Positions 38,301-51,600 of a stretch of 64,000 nucleotides of DNA are shown here, one piece after another. The stretch's first letter is position 1, and the number at the start of each line of letters is the position of its first letter. Both the position numbers and the translations under genes were made by a program. Source of the stretch: Megalobrama amblycephala (Eukaryota; Chordata; Actinopteri; Cypriniformes; Xenocyprididae); assembly GCF_018812025.1 (NCBI RefSeq), contig NC_063052.1:25865726-25929725 (forward strand), in the 5' to 3' direction. The notes beneath the pieces were generated by a model. That model did no database searches, had not been told where the DNA came from, and was given only the letters and a program-made list of their open reading frames with translations.

Positions 38301-41300
38301 AATATGAAATAATAATGATAAAAGAGTCGTATTTATTGACATTAGTTAATGCACTGTGAAATAACATGAATAATGAACTAACTAACGTTAACAAAGCTTA
38401 ACAAATACAGTATTGCTCATGGTTAGTTAATACATTATCTATTGTTAACAAATTAACCTTATTGTAAAGTGTTACCAAAATAACCATGAGAAGTTATTAT
38501 AAAGAATTCTCACCGTTCAAACTCTGAGCGTAACAGTTTCTCTCGTTCCAGAATGGCCACGTGCAGGCGGCCCCATTCCTTCTCCACATCAATAGGGTGG
38601 TAGCTGGGGGGAACCTTGACCTGACCTGCCTGCACAGCACCCTGGTGCCAAACAAACCCCATGCATAAAGTCAAATCTTGGTAAAAACATGTTAAGAAAA
38701 CTCAGAGTGTTATGTAAAAGCCCAAAAGGACTTTACTACATGCTTGTTTAAAAGGTAATTACTACTGTGGAAAATTTCATTTACCTCGAATGACTTGTAA
38801 ATAAGCTTGGAGCGATTTTTGTCAGTCTCCTTGGCTGGTAGTTCCGTCTCTTTGAACCTCAGAAACTGACGCCAAAGAACCTACCACAGAAGGGAAAACA
38901 GTCTTATCATAATTTACCAGCTACTATCTATTTTTTTTATTGTTTAGGACACTTTTCTATAGTACAAAAGCATGCATTTATGGTCACAAAATAATACTTG
39001 ATTAAGGTTATGACATAATAGCTATTTTATACATTTTACAACACTTCTAACTGGTAAAGAATAGTGAATTACTGCACCATTTCATAATTACATATATGCA
39101 CATACATGGATCATGGGACTAACCTCAATCTCCTCATAGCTGGAAGGGAACTTGCGTTCCTCAAACACAATAATGTGATGCCTGATCCACTGGAGTAACA
39201 TGGTCACCAGCTCGTAGTACTCTTGCCAGCGCAACTCCAACTCCTGAACATGTCAATAAAAATATTTAACATCAATGATAACAATATCAATGGCTCATTA
39301 TACTTTTATAATTATTTATATTTTCAAAACACCCACATTGGCCTTGACTCCATCACGAACGTCAGGAACTCTTGGCATGACATCATACAAAGAGGACACA
39401 TACGTGATGATGGACTTCTCGTCTGGATGTGGCACATCCACATCTGCAGAAAGGGAAAATAAACTACCATCATTATGTACACTAGTGTTCGGAAGTTTGG
39501 GGTCTGTAAATGCTTTTTAAAGGGATAGTTTCTCCCAAAAATGAAAATTTTGTCATTACTTACTCACCGTCAAGTGGTTCCAAATCTGTTTGAGTTTCTT
39601 TCTTCAGTTGAACACAAAAGAAGATATTTTAAAAAATGTGGGTAACCAGACAGTTGACGGCACCCGTTGACTTCCAGAGTAGAAAAAAAAAAGTCAATGG
39701 GTGCCATCAATTGTCTGGTTACCCACATTTTTTTTTTTTAAATATCTTCTTTTGTGTTCAACATGAGGGTGAGTAAATTATGACAATTTTTTCATTTTTT
39801 TGTGTGAACTATCCCTTTATTGTTTTCGAAAGAAGTTTGTTATGCATACCATGGCTGCATTTATTTGATCAAACAGAATTATTGTGAAATATTTTAACAA
39901 TTTTAAATAACCGATTTTCATTTTAATATTATTTAAATGTAATTTACTCCTGTGTTACCAAAACTGAATTTTTTAGCATCATTACTCCAGTCTTCAGTGT
40001 CACATGATCCTTCAAAAATCATTCTAATATGCTGATTTGCTGCTCAAGAAACATTTCTTAATATTATCAATATTGAAGACAGTTGTGCTGCTCAATATTT
40101 TTGTGTAAACCATTAAACATTTTCTTTTTCATGGCTCTTTGATAATTAGAAAGTTCTAATTAGAAGGAACAGCATTTATTTGAAATAGAAATCTTTTAGA
40201 ATATTATAAATGTCTTTATCAGTTAACAACTTTTGATCCATTTAAAGCGTGATTTCTGAACTATAGACTGAACTAAACACTATTAGAACTGTTAAACAGG
40301 CATAAAAATATTTTACAAGCCCATTAAATCCACTAAGATCTTCTCCCTATGTTTACCTTCAGGATCCAGCAAGCGTGTGACCCCCATGTCTCTCTCTGCT
40401 ATGCTGAAGGCCTGCTCCAGATTCTCCAGGTTGGTCTGTCTGTACACCTTATTCATGTCAATCAAATTCGGCCTAGAATGAAAGACAGAAGACACAAAAT
40501 GCAATACTTTCCATTGTAGCAAACAAAAAAATCAACAGGTATGAATTGTGAACCGTTAAAATGGAAATTTCCCCCAGATCTCATTTGGAAGCATACTTGC
40601 AGATCATATATTTAACTGCACACTGCTTGGCCAAACCTGGAGGCTATGTAAATATCTGTGCCAGTGCCTGGGCAGGAGAAGGCAAGATAGATTTATCTTC
40701 ACAGGATTTAAAAAAAGCCTCTGTCTTATGTGACTAAGTACTCACTCAACAGCAATCACCGCAAGGCGCCAAAAACAATTACAGTAAAATACTACACGCA
40801 CACACAAGCTCTGCAGCCTCTTAGGGACATGAAAACCTGAAAGTCTAGCAAAACAAAATAATCTTATAGTGTACACTTGCTAATTTTCTAAAATTACGCA
40901 CAAAAAATTGACAATGTTAGTTAAATCTCTAAAAGCTACAATGACAAAGGCAGAATTGCTTTGCTTCCTTATTTCAATATAATTTTTTTTAACCAAAAAA
41001 AACAAAGCATTCATACGACTGATTGGCTGTCTGGCTGAGCAGGTAGCACGGTTGGCCCCAGGGAAGCTCGGCATCCGAGACATACACCTTTCTGTAAGAA
41101 AACCCATCTCTACTTAGGGTGGAGAGCCTTTGCTCCATGCCATGTTCAAAATCTCCGCTTTGGGATCCACCACTTGAGCAGGCACCAGGGCTGATGGACC
41201 ACTGGCTCGAATCGAATGAAGCCTCTGACGGCACATCTTCACACAGCATGACCACTCGGTCCTCCAGGTCACTGACGGATCCGTGGCTGGACGTCCTGCT

Positions 41301-42654
41301 GCGAATTTTCATGGAGCGGAACTTCTTCTTGAGACTGGACATTGTGTTTGATTCAACAAATCAATCCTCAATTCTTTGAAACGTGTGCATTCACGCAGGG
41401 TGCAGATTGGTATTTTTTCCTCAATGAAAATCACTATCCAGTCAACGGTTAGCAGCGTTGTTCCTTAGAAAAAACACCCTCCATCTTATGTCAAGCTTTG
41501 AGAGCTTCAACTGCACTCCACTGCAGTCTGTTTACTGTCCCAATGGCGTTCAAATACTAATCTGTATATGTTGTTTAAGTCGCAAGCGAGAGTGAAGACA
41601 AACTGCTCCTTATTTGCTCAAATCTCAAGAGTCATCTGTGTCTGGTAGTGTAGGGTGAACCTGAGCTATGCAGCTAGATGCTGAATGATAAAAACACACC
41701 CTCTGGGGATCCTTTCAGATTTAACACGCCCTCACTACAGGATTCCGGTTTCAAACTTTTTTTCACATGAGCCAATTCAAGCATACTTGAACCTAATCCT
41801 GCAAAATTTGACGCAAACCCAAGTGAATTTGTTTCTTGATTGAGAGGTTTTTGTATCAAGGCTGTAACAGGTCAGCAATTGTTAAGATGTTGCATGACGG
41901 TTTCTTGAGTCCCATGTGTGACGGCTAAGTGTGCACATGAAGATGCAAACAGGTGAATACCTTTAAGTATGGCATGACAGATCTTGTTTCTTGTCAAACA
42001 TCACTAGGTATATTAGCTCATAAATTATAGCCCCAACAAGGAGCAGAAAGGGTCTGTGATTGACACGGCAAATACAGCTAACAAGTCTGAACTTCATAAA
42101 CAGCCCAGAGATACAAGCATATTTGTTATTTCTCAGGTGCTAAGATCACTTTATAAACTATTTTTTGTTTTTCCTCAAAATTCTGCCTCTTTCACATGAG
42201 CACAATGGCTTAATGTATCTGGGGAATGTGTTCTAAATGCTAAGCCACAGTTCTAAGAACTTTTTCCCTTTTTACAAGGAGTTTCTACCTGTGTTTATGG
42301 ATGATGGCATTGAAGAGCCTGCCATCTCTCCAGCTGGTGGTGAAGTTATCACACCGCAGGCCATGGTAGCCCTCAACCATCCGCTGAGACCACAGGAGCA
42401 GCTTCTCCTTGGCGGTCATATCATCTGACTGACCGTTCACCTGGATATCGGAGATCTGACGGAGCAAAGGAAGACAGTGTAAATATGCTTTCAATAAAAC
42501 AAATTATGTATTATTATATGAAAAAACTAGTACTGTCAAATTGATTAATCGCATCTAACATAAGTTTGTGTTTACAAAATATATATATGTGTGTGTATAT
42601 ATATATACATTTTTTTTATAGTCTTTTTTTAATAATACATCATATCTTTACTGA

Positions 42655-42692
<38 letters not shown>

Positions 42693-45600
42693 ATTTGGTT
42701 TACTATGACTAGTTAGATGTAGTTATAGTTATTATTTTTTTGTAATACATTGTTTTATTGAAACCATATTTGAATTGATTCTACTTTATTGTTTTACATA
42801 TAGTACTTTAGTATACTATGACAGTTGTAGGTATAGACTCAGCAACTATAACTACAAATATCATATTAAAATAAAAAAAAGCAGAATCAATGTAAATATG
42901 CCTTCAATAAAACAAATTATGTACAGTGGCATGGAAAAGTATGTGAACCCCTTGCAGAATCTGTGAAAATGAGAATTATTTTAATAAAATAAGAGGGATA
43001 ATAAAAAATGTTATTTTTTGTTTAGTACTGTCCTGAGTAAGATATTTTACATTAAAAGATGTTTGCATTTAGTTCACAAGACAAAACAATAGCTGAATTT
43101 ATTAAAATAACCCCATTCATAAGCATGTGAACCATTGATTCTCAATACTGTGTGTGGTTACCTGATGATCTACAACTGTTTTTATGTTTTGTGATGGTTG
43201 TTCACGATTCTCTTGTTTGTCCTGAGCAGTTAAACTGAGCTCTGTTCTTCAGAAAATTCCTCCAGGTCCTGCAGATTCATCAGTTTTCAAGCATTTTTGC
43301 ATATTTGAACCCTTTCCAGCAGTGACTGTAGGAATTTGAGATTCATCTTTTCACACTGAGGACAACTGAGGGACTCAAACTCAACTATTAAAAAAGGTTC
43401 AAACATTCACTGATGCTCCAGAAGGAAACACGATGCATTAAGTGCCGAGGGGTGAAAACTTTTGAATTCAAATATCAAGGTAAATTGTACTTAATTTTTC
43501 TGCCGGGAAACATGCGAGTATCTTCTGTTGGTTGCGAAGGGCAGTACTAAATGAAAAACAATGATATTTAAACAAAATAAGAAAAATTGTGACATCTTCA
43601 TCCTGTTCAAAAGTTTTCACACCCCGACTCTTAATGCATCGTGTTTCCTTCTGGAGCATCAGTGAATGTTTGAACCTTTTTTAATAGTTGAGTTTGAGTC
43701 CCTCAGTTGTCCTCAGTATGAAAACACAGATCTCAAAATCCTACAGTCACTGCTGGAAAGGGTTCAAATATGCAAAAATGCTTGAAAACTGATGAATCTG
43801 CAGGACCTGGAGGAATTTTCTGAAGAACAGAGCTCAGTTTAACTGCTCAGGACAAACAAGAGAATCGTGAACAACCATCACAAAACATAAAAACAGTTGT
43901 AGATCATCAGGTAACCACACACAGTATTGAGAATCAATGGTTCACATGCTTATGAATGGGGTTATTTTAATAAATTCAGCTATTGTTTTGTCTTGTGAAC
44001 TAAATGCAAACATCTTTTAATGTAAAATATCTTACTCAGGACAGTACTAAACAAAAAATAAAATTTTTTATTATCTTCACACAGCATGACCACTCGGTCC
44101 TCCAGGTCACTGACGGATCCGTGGCTGGACGTCCTGCTGCGAATTTTCATGGAGCGGAACTTCTTCTTGAGACTGGACATTGTGTTTGATTCAACAAATC
44201 AATCCTCAATTCTTTGAAACGTGTGCATTCACGCAGGGTGCAGATTGGTATTTTTTCCCCAATGAAAATCACTATCCAGTCAACGGTTAGCAGCGTTGTT
44301 CCTTAGAAAAAACACCCTCCATCTTACAGTATGTCAAGCTTTGAGAGCTTCAACTGCACTCCACTGCAGTCTGTTTACTGTCCCAATGGCGTTCAAATAC
44401 TAATCTGTATATGTTGTTTAAGTCGCAAGCGAGAGTGAAGACAAACTGCTCCTTATTTGCTCAAATCTCAAGAGTCATCTGTGTCTGGTAGTGTAGGGTG
44501 AACCTGAGCTATGCAGCTAGATGCTGAATGATAAAAACACACCCTCTGGGGATCCTTTCAGATTTAACACGCCCTCACTACAGGATGCATTAAGTGCCGA
44601 GGGGTGAAAACTTTTGAATTCAAATATCAAGGTAAATTGTACTTAATTTTTCTGCCGGGAAACATGCGAGTATCTTCTGTTGGTTGCGAAGGGCAGTACT
44701 AAATGAAAAACAATGATATTTAAACAAAATAAGAAAAATTGTGACATCTTCATCCTGTTCAAAAGTTTTCACACCCCGACTCTTAATGCATCGTGTTTCC
44801 TTCTGGAGCTTCAGTGAATGTTTGGCCCTTTTTTAATAGTTGAGTTTGAGTCCCTCAGTTGTCCTCAGTATGAAAACACAGATCTCAAAATCCTACAGTC
44901 ACTGCTGGAAAGGGTTCAAATATGCAAAAATGCTTGAAAACTGATGAATCTGCAGGAGCTGGAGGATTTTTCTGAAGAACAGAGCTCAGTTTAACTGCTC
45001 AGGACAAACAAGATACTCATGAACAACCATCACAAAACAAAAAAACAGTCGTGGATCATCAGGTAACCACACACAGTATTGAGAATCAATGGTTCACATA
45101 CTTATGAATGGGGTTATTTTAATAAATTCAGCTATTGTTTTGTCTTGTGAACTAAACGCAAACATCTTTTAATGTAAAATATCTTACTCAGGACAGTACT
45201 AAACAAAAAATAACATGCATTTTTTATTATCCCTCTTATTTTATTAAAATAATTCTCATTTTCACAGATTCTGCAAGGGGTTCACATACTTTTTCATGCC
45301 ACTGTATAACATAAAACTATTATAAACAATGTTTGCAGTCTTATCGGTAAATTTGATTCATAGTTTAAAATGTGCAATTTGTTGCTTTTCCAATAATGAA
45401 AAACTACCCTATAATGCTCTATTTAAGCTAGAGAAAAAAGTATACTTTAATTACTCTCAATGTTGCCAAGATACTACAGACAAACATTGTGGTTAGCAGT
45501 GATCATAAGATTCGTTTATAATAAGAGGCTTGTTCAATTTTTAGTCTGTGATTTTGCATGTGTTTGTTCCTCTGGTGACTCATCATCAGGATTCCCCTTT

Positions 45601-48600
45601 GGATAATTACTGCTCAACGGCTAAAATCAAGTTTCCTCCAATTATAAGAGTTTTGTAGGGAAGTCTGCTTGGTCTAAACCTCTGGATCCTTATATTGAGG
45701 ATGTACACAATGACTCAGACACGGAAACACGTCCTCCACCCTCGCAGCCCAGCTTTATGAGAGCCAAGAGGGGCATTTAAGGTTCCTTTCCATGCAGGAT
45801 TCCTTTCTTTCCTCTCGATAAAACATTTTTCATAAACTTTAGTGGTGACAATAAGATTTTTAAAAAATATGGCATTTGGTACAGAGTGCATAATTTAAGC
45901 TAATTGCTGTGACCAATTCTGGTGTATTTGTATTGTATTAGGACCTTTACTCTAGGAATTCATTAATTTGATTTAATGTTTATTTATTTAATATGTCTGA
46001 CCAGAAAACCAACTCAACTTATAACTTGTTGAAAATAACAAAAATGGGACCTTTTCTAAAAGTTCTGTACAAAAGCTTTTGTGAAATGACAAATGCACAA
46101 CCTTAAAAGCTTTGTGCCAAGATACGCACTTTTTAAAAAATTGAAGGAAAAGAAAACAATTAAGATGCATTCCCAACCAAAAACAGAACGGTTGGTCTCA
46201 TGAGTCACCAAACCACCAATGCCAGCGTGCCTGCTTCCACTTCCTTAAGGGAACGTGTGAGTCACCAACCGAAATGGACACCGTCCCAGCCCATAATCCC
46301 CCACAGGCTCACTGTGACATCAAAGACGGATCCCAGAAAAAAAGCATAACAAATGTGCTCCAGTCTCCTCATAATGAGAGAAAACATTGAGCAGCAATCC
46401 AATAACAATAGTGCATTGGCCTAGAAAACCAACCATCTGTACCTGGCACAAAATTCCTGTTGGTTCTCTTCATTGTTTTATCTGACATTTTTCTTATGAA
46501 TGAAAATCAAGTTTATGCTCAACTTAACATGAGGTTACTTTGCTGTGTTTTGTAGGCGGCCTGAGTTTTATAATTGGTACATTAACGAAAAGTGATCTCT
46601 GTATCACTGTTGCCAGATGATTCATTAAACCCTGTCACGAGTCTGCACAGATGTCTGTGTTACAGCAATAGTAACAGAAGTCGAGAGTCTAAAACATGTA
46701 AAAACGGTGAAAAGGGAAATGAAAATCTGTGAAGAAAAACTAAAGACAGCATATAAAAGCTAATAAGAGTGTGTCTGCTCTGTGTAAGTAGCGCACAATC
46801 AGTGCTACACCAGACCTGGAAGTGAAGAATGATGGTCCATATTAGCCCAAGGGTCAGTTTTGGATTTCCATCCGCGATGTCGTCATTTCTTATGTTTACC
46901 AGTTTCACCTGTCAAACAATGAAGTCTGTGTTAACCAGTGAAACTGTATAAGGACAGGGTTTTCAATCAGGAGTCCATAGACCCCTGTGGGTTTGTAAAG
47001 GTACTGCAGGAGGCCCATGAGGAAGAAATTAACATTAACTCATGATCTGTAATGAGAATGCTAGCTAATGTTTTTAATAAAAAGTTATTATAACATCTGA
47101 CTAATAAAATCAAGTTTTATATATTTGTAATATATCCCTGACCCCAGATGGTAAAACAAAAAGATAAATATATAAAAAATGGCTTATGAAGTGTTCGGTT
47201 CACTGTACCTGTCTATGTTTGAGGAAGTCCAGTGCGATCTGTACATTCTGTAGTTTGTGAAAGCGCATGCGACCCTTCTCTCTGGGCTGGAAAAAAAAAT
47301 AAAAGAAGAGATTAAAAAGGGAAGATGAGTTCTCAAAGAATTAAATGCGATTATGAGAAGACAGAGATTATAGATGTACTGAAATGAATGATAAAAATTA
47401 CATTAACTAAACAAACAAAACAATAACTAGGGTAGGGATGCACCAGCACCGATATAGGAATATTACAATAACGTCTTGCCTGTTTTAAACACAAAAATAT
47501 GCTAAATGAGACCAGAAGATGAAATTGAACATCCAAACAAACAAAACTGCTTAGAACTTTTGAACTGCATAAAGACTATTTAAATTGGAAAAAAATCCAA
47601 TATTTCTTATATATAACTGATATAACCTATACAGATTTCAAAAATGGTAGTTATAGGTTAATTGTGCATCCCTAAGATAAAGTAAACCATAACTAGACAA
47701 ATTCACAATTTCTTTCTAATATCTTACACATCTCATGAAAGAAACAATGCATTCTATTTTTAAAAAATGCAGAAACTACACTCTAATATTTTAAAATCAA
47801 CTGCATTGTACTAGAACATAACCAAATTATTCTGAAAACCAAGAACCAGAAATATTCCAGCTTCATTATCTATGAATTTATGAACCTGAATATAAATACA
47901 CCCACTATTGCCAAAATGTGGACAAAATGCACCAGCATACAATAAGAACATGCAGTGACACTTGTCAATCAGTCATCACAATAAATAGCCAATCAAAAGC
48001 TAAGCTGTCCCATGAGCCAGGCTCTTATTGGCTTGCAGTGCATGATGTCACTAAGGTTTTCAATGGATCCCATGTCTGCAAACATGAGAAGACATGAATC
48101 GATGCATAACTAAAACGAATTTAAATTCCTAAAACCCTGCAGTTAATGGATCCCTGAAAGTGAATGCAATGCATTCCAAAACATTCCATCACAAAAACAA
48201 GAAACGCAAACACTGAATAACCACCCTGACTTTTTAAGTCTTATAGAGTGCAACAGTTGGGTTCCGAAAGTAAAAACTCCAATCAGCCATCAGCCTGCAT
48301 AATTTTAGCTTTTTTTAAATAATCATGTTTAACAGTAGAATTCCTATTGAAAAACTACATTACCCATGGTGCTGTACTGTACAAATCACACCAATCAGAG
48401 AGTCGAAAAAAGCAACAAGTTCCAAAATAGATCTTTAGCTCCACCCACTCATATGAAGCACTGCGAATGATGTAATCGAGTCCATCTCCCTACACTCTCA
48501 AAATATTGAATTGTTTGTGGATATATATGCATATTTTGCAATAAACTTAATACATATTGTTTTTTATATACATAATCAACATTTGTAAATGAGTAGTTCT

Positions 48601-51600
48601 AAATTGCACCATCATTTTTAATTTGATTAGCTGTTCGCAATGCTTAATGGCATTGTAGTTCTTTCCCTCACTAAAACCATTAAAGGGGTGGATGATTATG
48701 ATTTCACCTTTTTAACTTTAGTTAGTGTGTAATGTTGCTGTTAGAGCATAAACAACATCTGCAAAGTTACACCGCTCAAAGATCAATGCAAAGGGAGATA
48801 TTTTCTTTTGAAGAATTCGCTGTTTAAGGACTACAAAAAACAGCTGTTAGGGACTACAACAAGCTTCTTCCCAGGTTAGTGACATCACTAACCCTAAAAT
48901 TTACATAAACCCTGCCCCCGAGAACATGCAACAAAGGGGACAAGTTCATGTTGGGCTGTTTTAGAGAAGAGGAAGAGTTGCTGTAGTAGAGTGTTGTTGC
49001 CATGTCGTCATTTTACGCTGGACTGCTTCATAAACGAGGGTCAATTCAATGCTGGATTTGCACAAAAGATTAGCATGACGGCACATGCTACTCAATGAGT
49101 TGAATCAACTCCACAGCAACTACATAAATTTATCCACTAACCATTCAGAAACGTTCAGTTGCATTCTAAAAGTTGTAACTTCTTCCTGAGTCTCTCCATC
49201 AGTTTCTGACTCTGGTTTAAACAATGTAAGGCTGAACACCGTTACTGACAATCATCATTTTGGCTGTGTAAGATTCTCCAGCTTTGTTGTTGAGCAACTG
49301 AAGTGTGAGCTGTTAAAGCTCTCTTCTGGAAAGGGGACTGGGAGCAGCAGCTCATTTGCATTTAAAGGGGCACACACAAAATCGGCGTGTTTTTGCTCAC
49401 ACCCAAATAGGGGCAAATTTGACAAGCTGTAATAAATGATCTGTGGGGTATTTTGAGCTGAAACTTCACAGACACATTCTGGGGACACCAGAGACTTATA
49501 TTACATCTTGTAAAAGGGGCATTACACAGTCTTGAACCTTTGTCTTTTTGTCCAATTTTCAAAAACTTTTTTTGCTTCAAATCAAAGTTTGTGTTGTGAT
49601 TCACCTTGTAGCTGATTGGCTTGGTTCATGGCTTATAACTCTTTAACAAAGACTATATTAAAAACTCTATGGGAAATATGAAGAAAAAAAAAAATTCCGG
49701 AACCAACACCGCTGAAAAAGGGAGCGGGCACTGTTGCACTCTATACAAATAGTAGTGTGATTTCTTTTACTTTTTACCTGAATACTTTCTCGAACATGGG
49801 GAGAGGACAACACTGTCAACAAGCGACGCGATAAAGGAAGTGACATCATGCACAACACATTTCCCCTGGCAGTGACACATGCCACACCCCTTTCCGGGGA
49901 GGCGAGCCGGAAATTTTCAGACCCAACTCACCAACCGTGAATTCCTGACAACGTCTCGCTCCCTCGGCTACCACAGCAAGAGCATCGCAAGAGAGGAGGC
50001 AAAGGCAAAGGGGTCAAGGTCAGGGCAGAGGTGAGCAAACAGGAAGTTGAAAAAGGAATGGTCAAGGGGGTCAAACCGGTGCAGAGTTGAAACTGAGGTA
50101 GAAAATGTCAGATTGTTAATGTGTTAAAGGAGTGAGACGCAATGCAAAAGAGACAAAGTCACAGTAGAAGTGCTTATCAGGATGGGGAGATGTGAGGAGA
50201 CATTCATTCCTACCGACACATTTCTGTATGCATGGTTACACCCACCGGTCATACAGATCTGAATGCCACATGTCAACCATTGATGCATGCAAAACAAATT
50301 TGAGGAACACGACTTTGAGGGTGTTAAAAATATAGGACTATCCAATCAGATGCAGACTTCAAGGGTAACTTCACTTAAACACAAACTATAAGGTCTATAA
50401 AGCAAGAGGACACAGATAGAGGAGAGGCTTATGTTAAGGGAGCAGATCCAGGTAGTGAGAGTTAGCCTTGCAAAAGCGGAATTTTTAGACTGATGTTTGG
50501 TTTTGAATAGGGTTGTGGAAGGGAAATCTGATCCCACATCAGCATTAACTTACCAGTGTCTCTCCAGACAGCACCTCCAGCAGCGAGATGAGGTTGTGTC
50601 CATCTCTGAGATCCTCGTACAGGTCTGTGATGTGTCGCTGGGCCTGAAAAAGACAGGAAATAATTACAAATTATGGAAATTGTGAGAAGTGGAACACTAC
50701 ATGTTCAAGGCAATACTATGCTATTTAATATCAACAGTTCTCCAGAACACTTGATTATAATTGATTGACTGTTTAGCATCATGAAATCAAATACTTTTAT
50801 ATAATGATCACAAAACTGCATAACTGACCATTGTCAAAGGCAACCTATGGAAGCTTGTTTCCATCATGAAATAAAAAATAAAAAAAGGTAATTATGATTT
50901 TTTATCTCGCATTTCTGACTTTATATCACACAATTCTGACTTTATAACTCACAATTTTGAGTTTACATCTCACAAATGTGTTTATATCTCGCAATTCTGA
51001 GAAAAAAAGTCAGAATTGTGAGATAAATACAGCTGCGAGATATAAAGTCACAATTGCGAGTTATAAAGCCAGAATTGTGTGATATAAAGTCAGAATTGAG
51101 AGTTATAAAGTCAGAATTGTGAGATATAAACGTGTTATAATGACTGACTTTTTTTCTCAGAATTGCATTTATATTTCACAATTCTGACTTTATAAGACGC
51201 AATTGCGAGTTTATATCTCACAAATCTGAGAAAAAGATCAGAATTGTGAGTTTATATCTCGCAATTCTGAGAAAAAAAAGTCAGAATTGTGAGATAAAAA
51301 GTCGCAATTACCTTTTTTAATTTTTTTATTTAGCAACCACTAGTCTTTTGTAGTACATTACAAAATGTAATTACTTTTACTTTACATTAAGGTGAAAACA
51401 TTATACATAATACACTATCATTCAAATATTTCGAGCCAGTACGATTTTTTTTTTCCTTTTTGTAAAATGTATTATTTTATTTAACAATTAAACTGATCAA
51501 AAGTGACAGTTAATAATGTTACAAAATATTTCTATTTTAAATAAAAGCTGTTGTTTTGAAATTTCTATTACTTTAAGAATCCTTAAAAAAATCCTGTTTT

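Noticed and set aside
43980..44180. Second MSSLKKK frame as a working exon
   Set aside because: It is the truncated copy: after 36 codons it enters MITE DNA and lacks a matching splice donor.
50885..51325. CRISPR-like array of short repeats
   Set aside because: The units are imperfect, contiguous, in both orientations and without unique spacers; this is a eukaryotic minisatellite.
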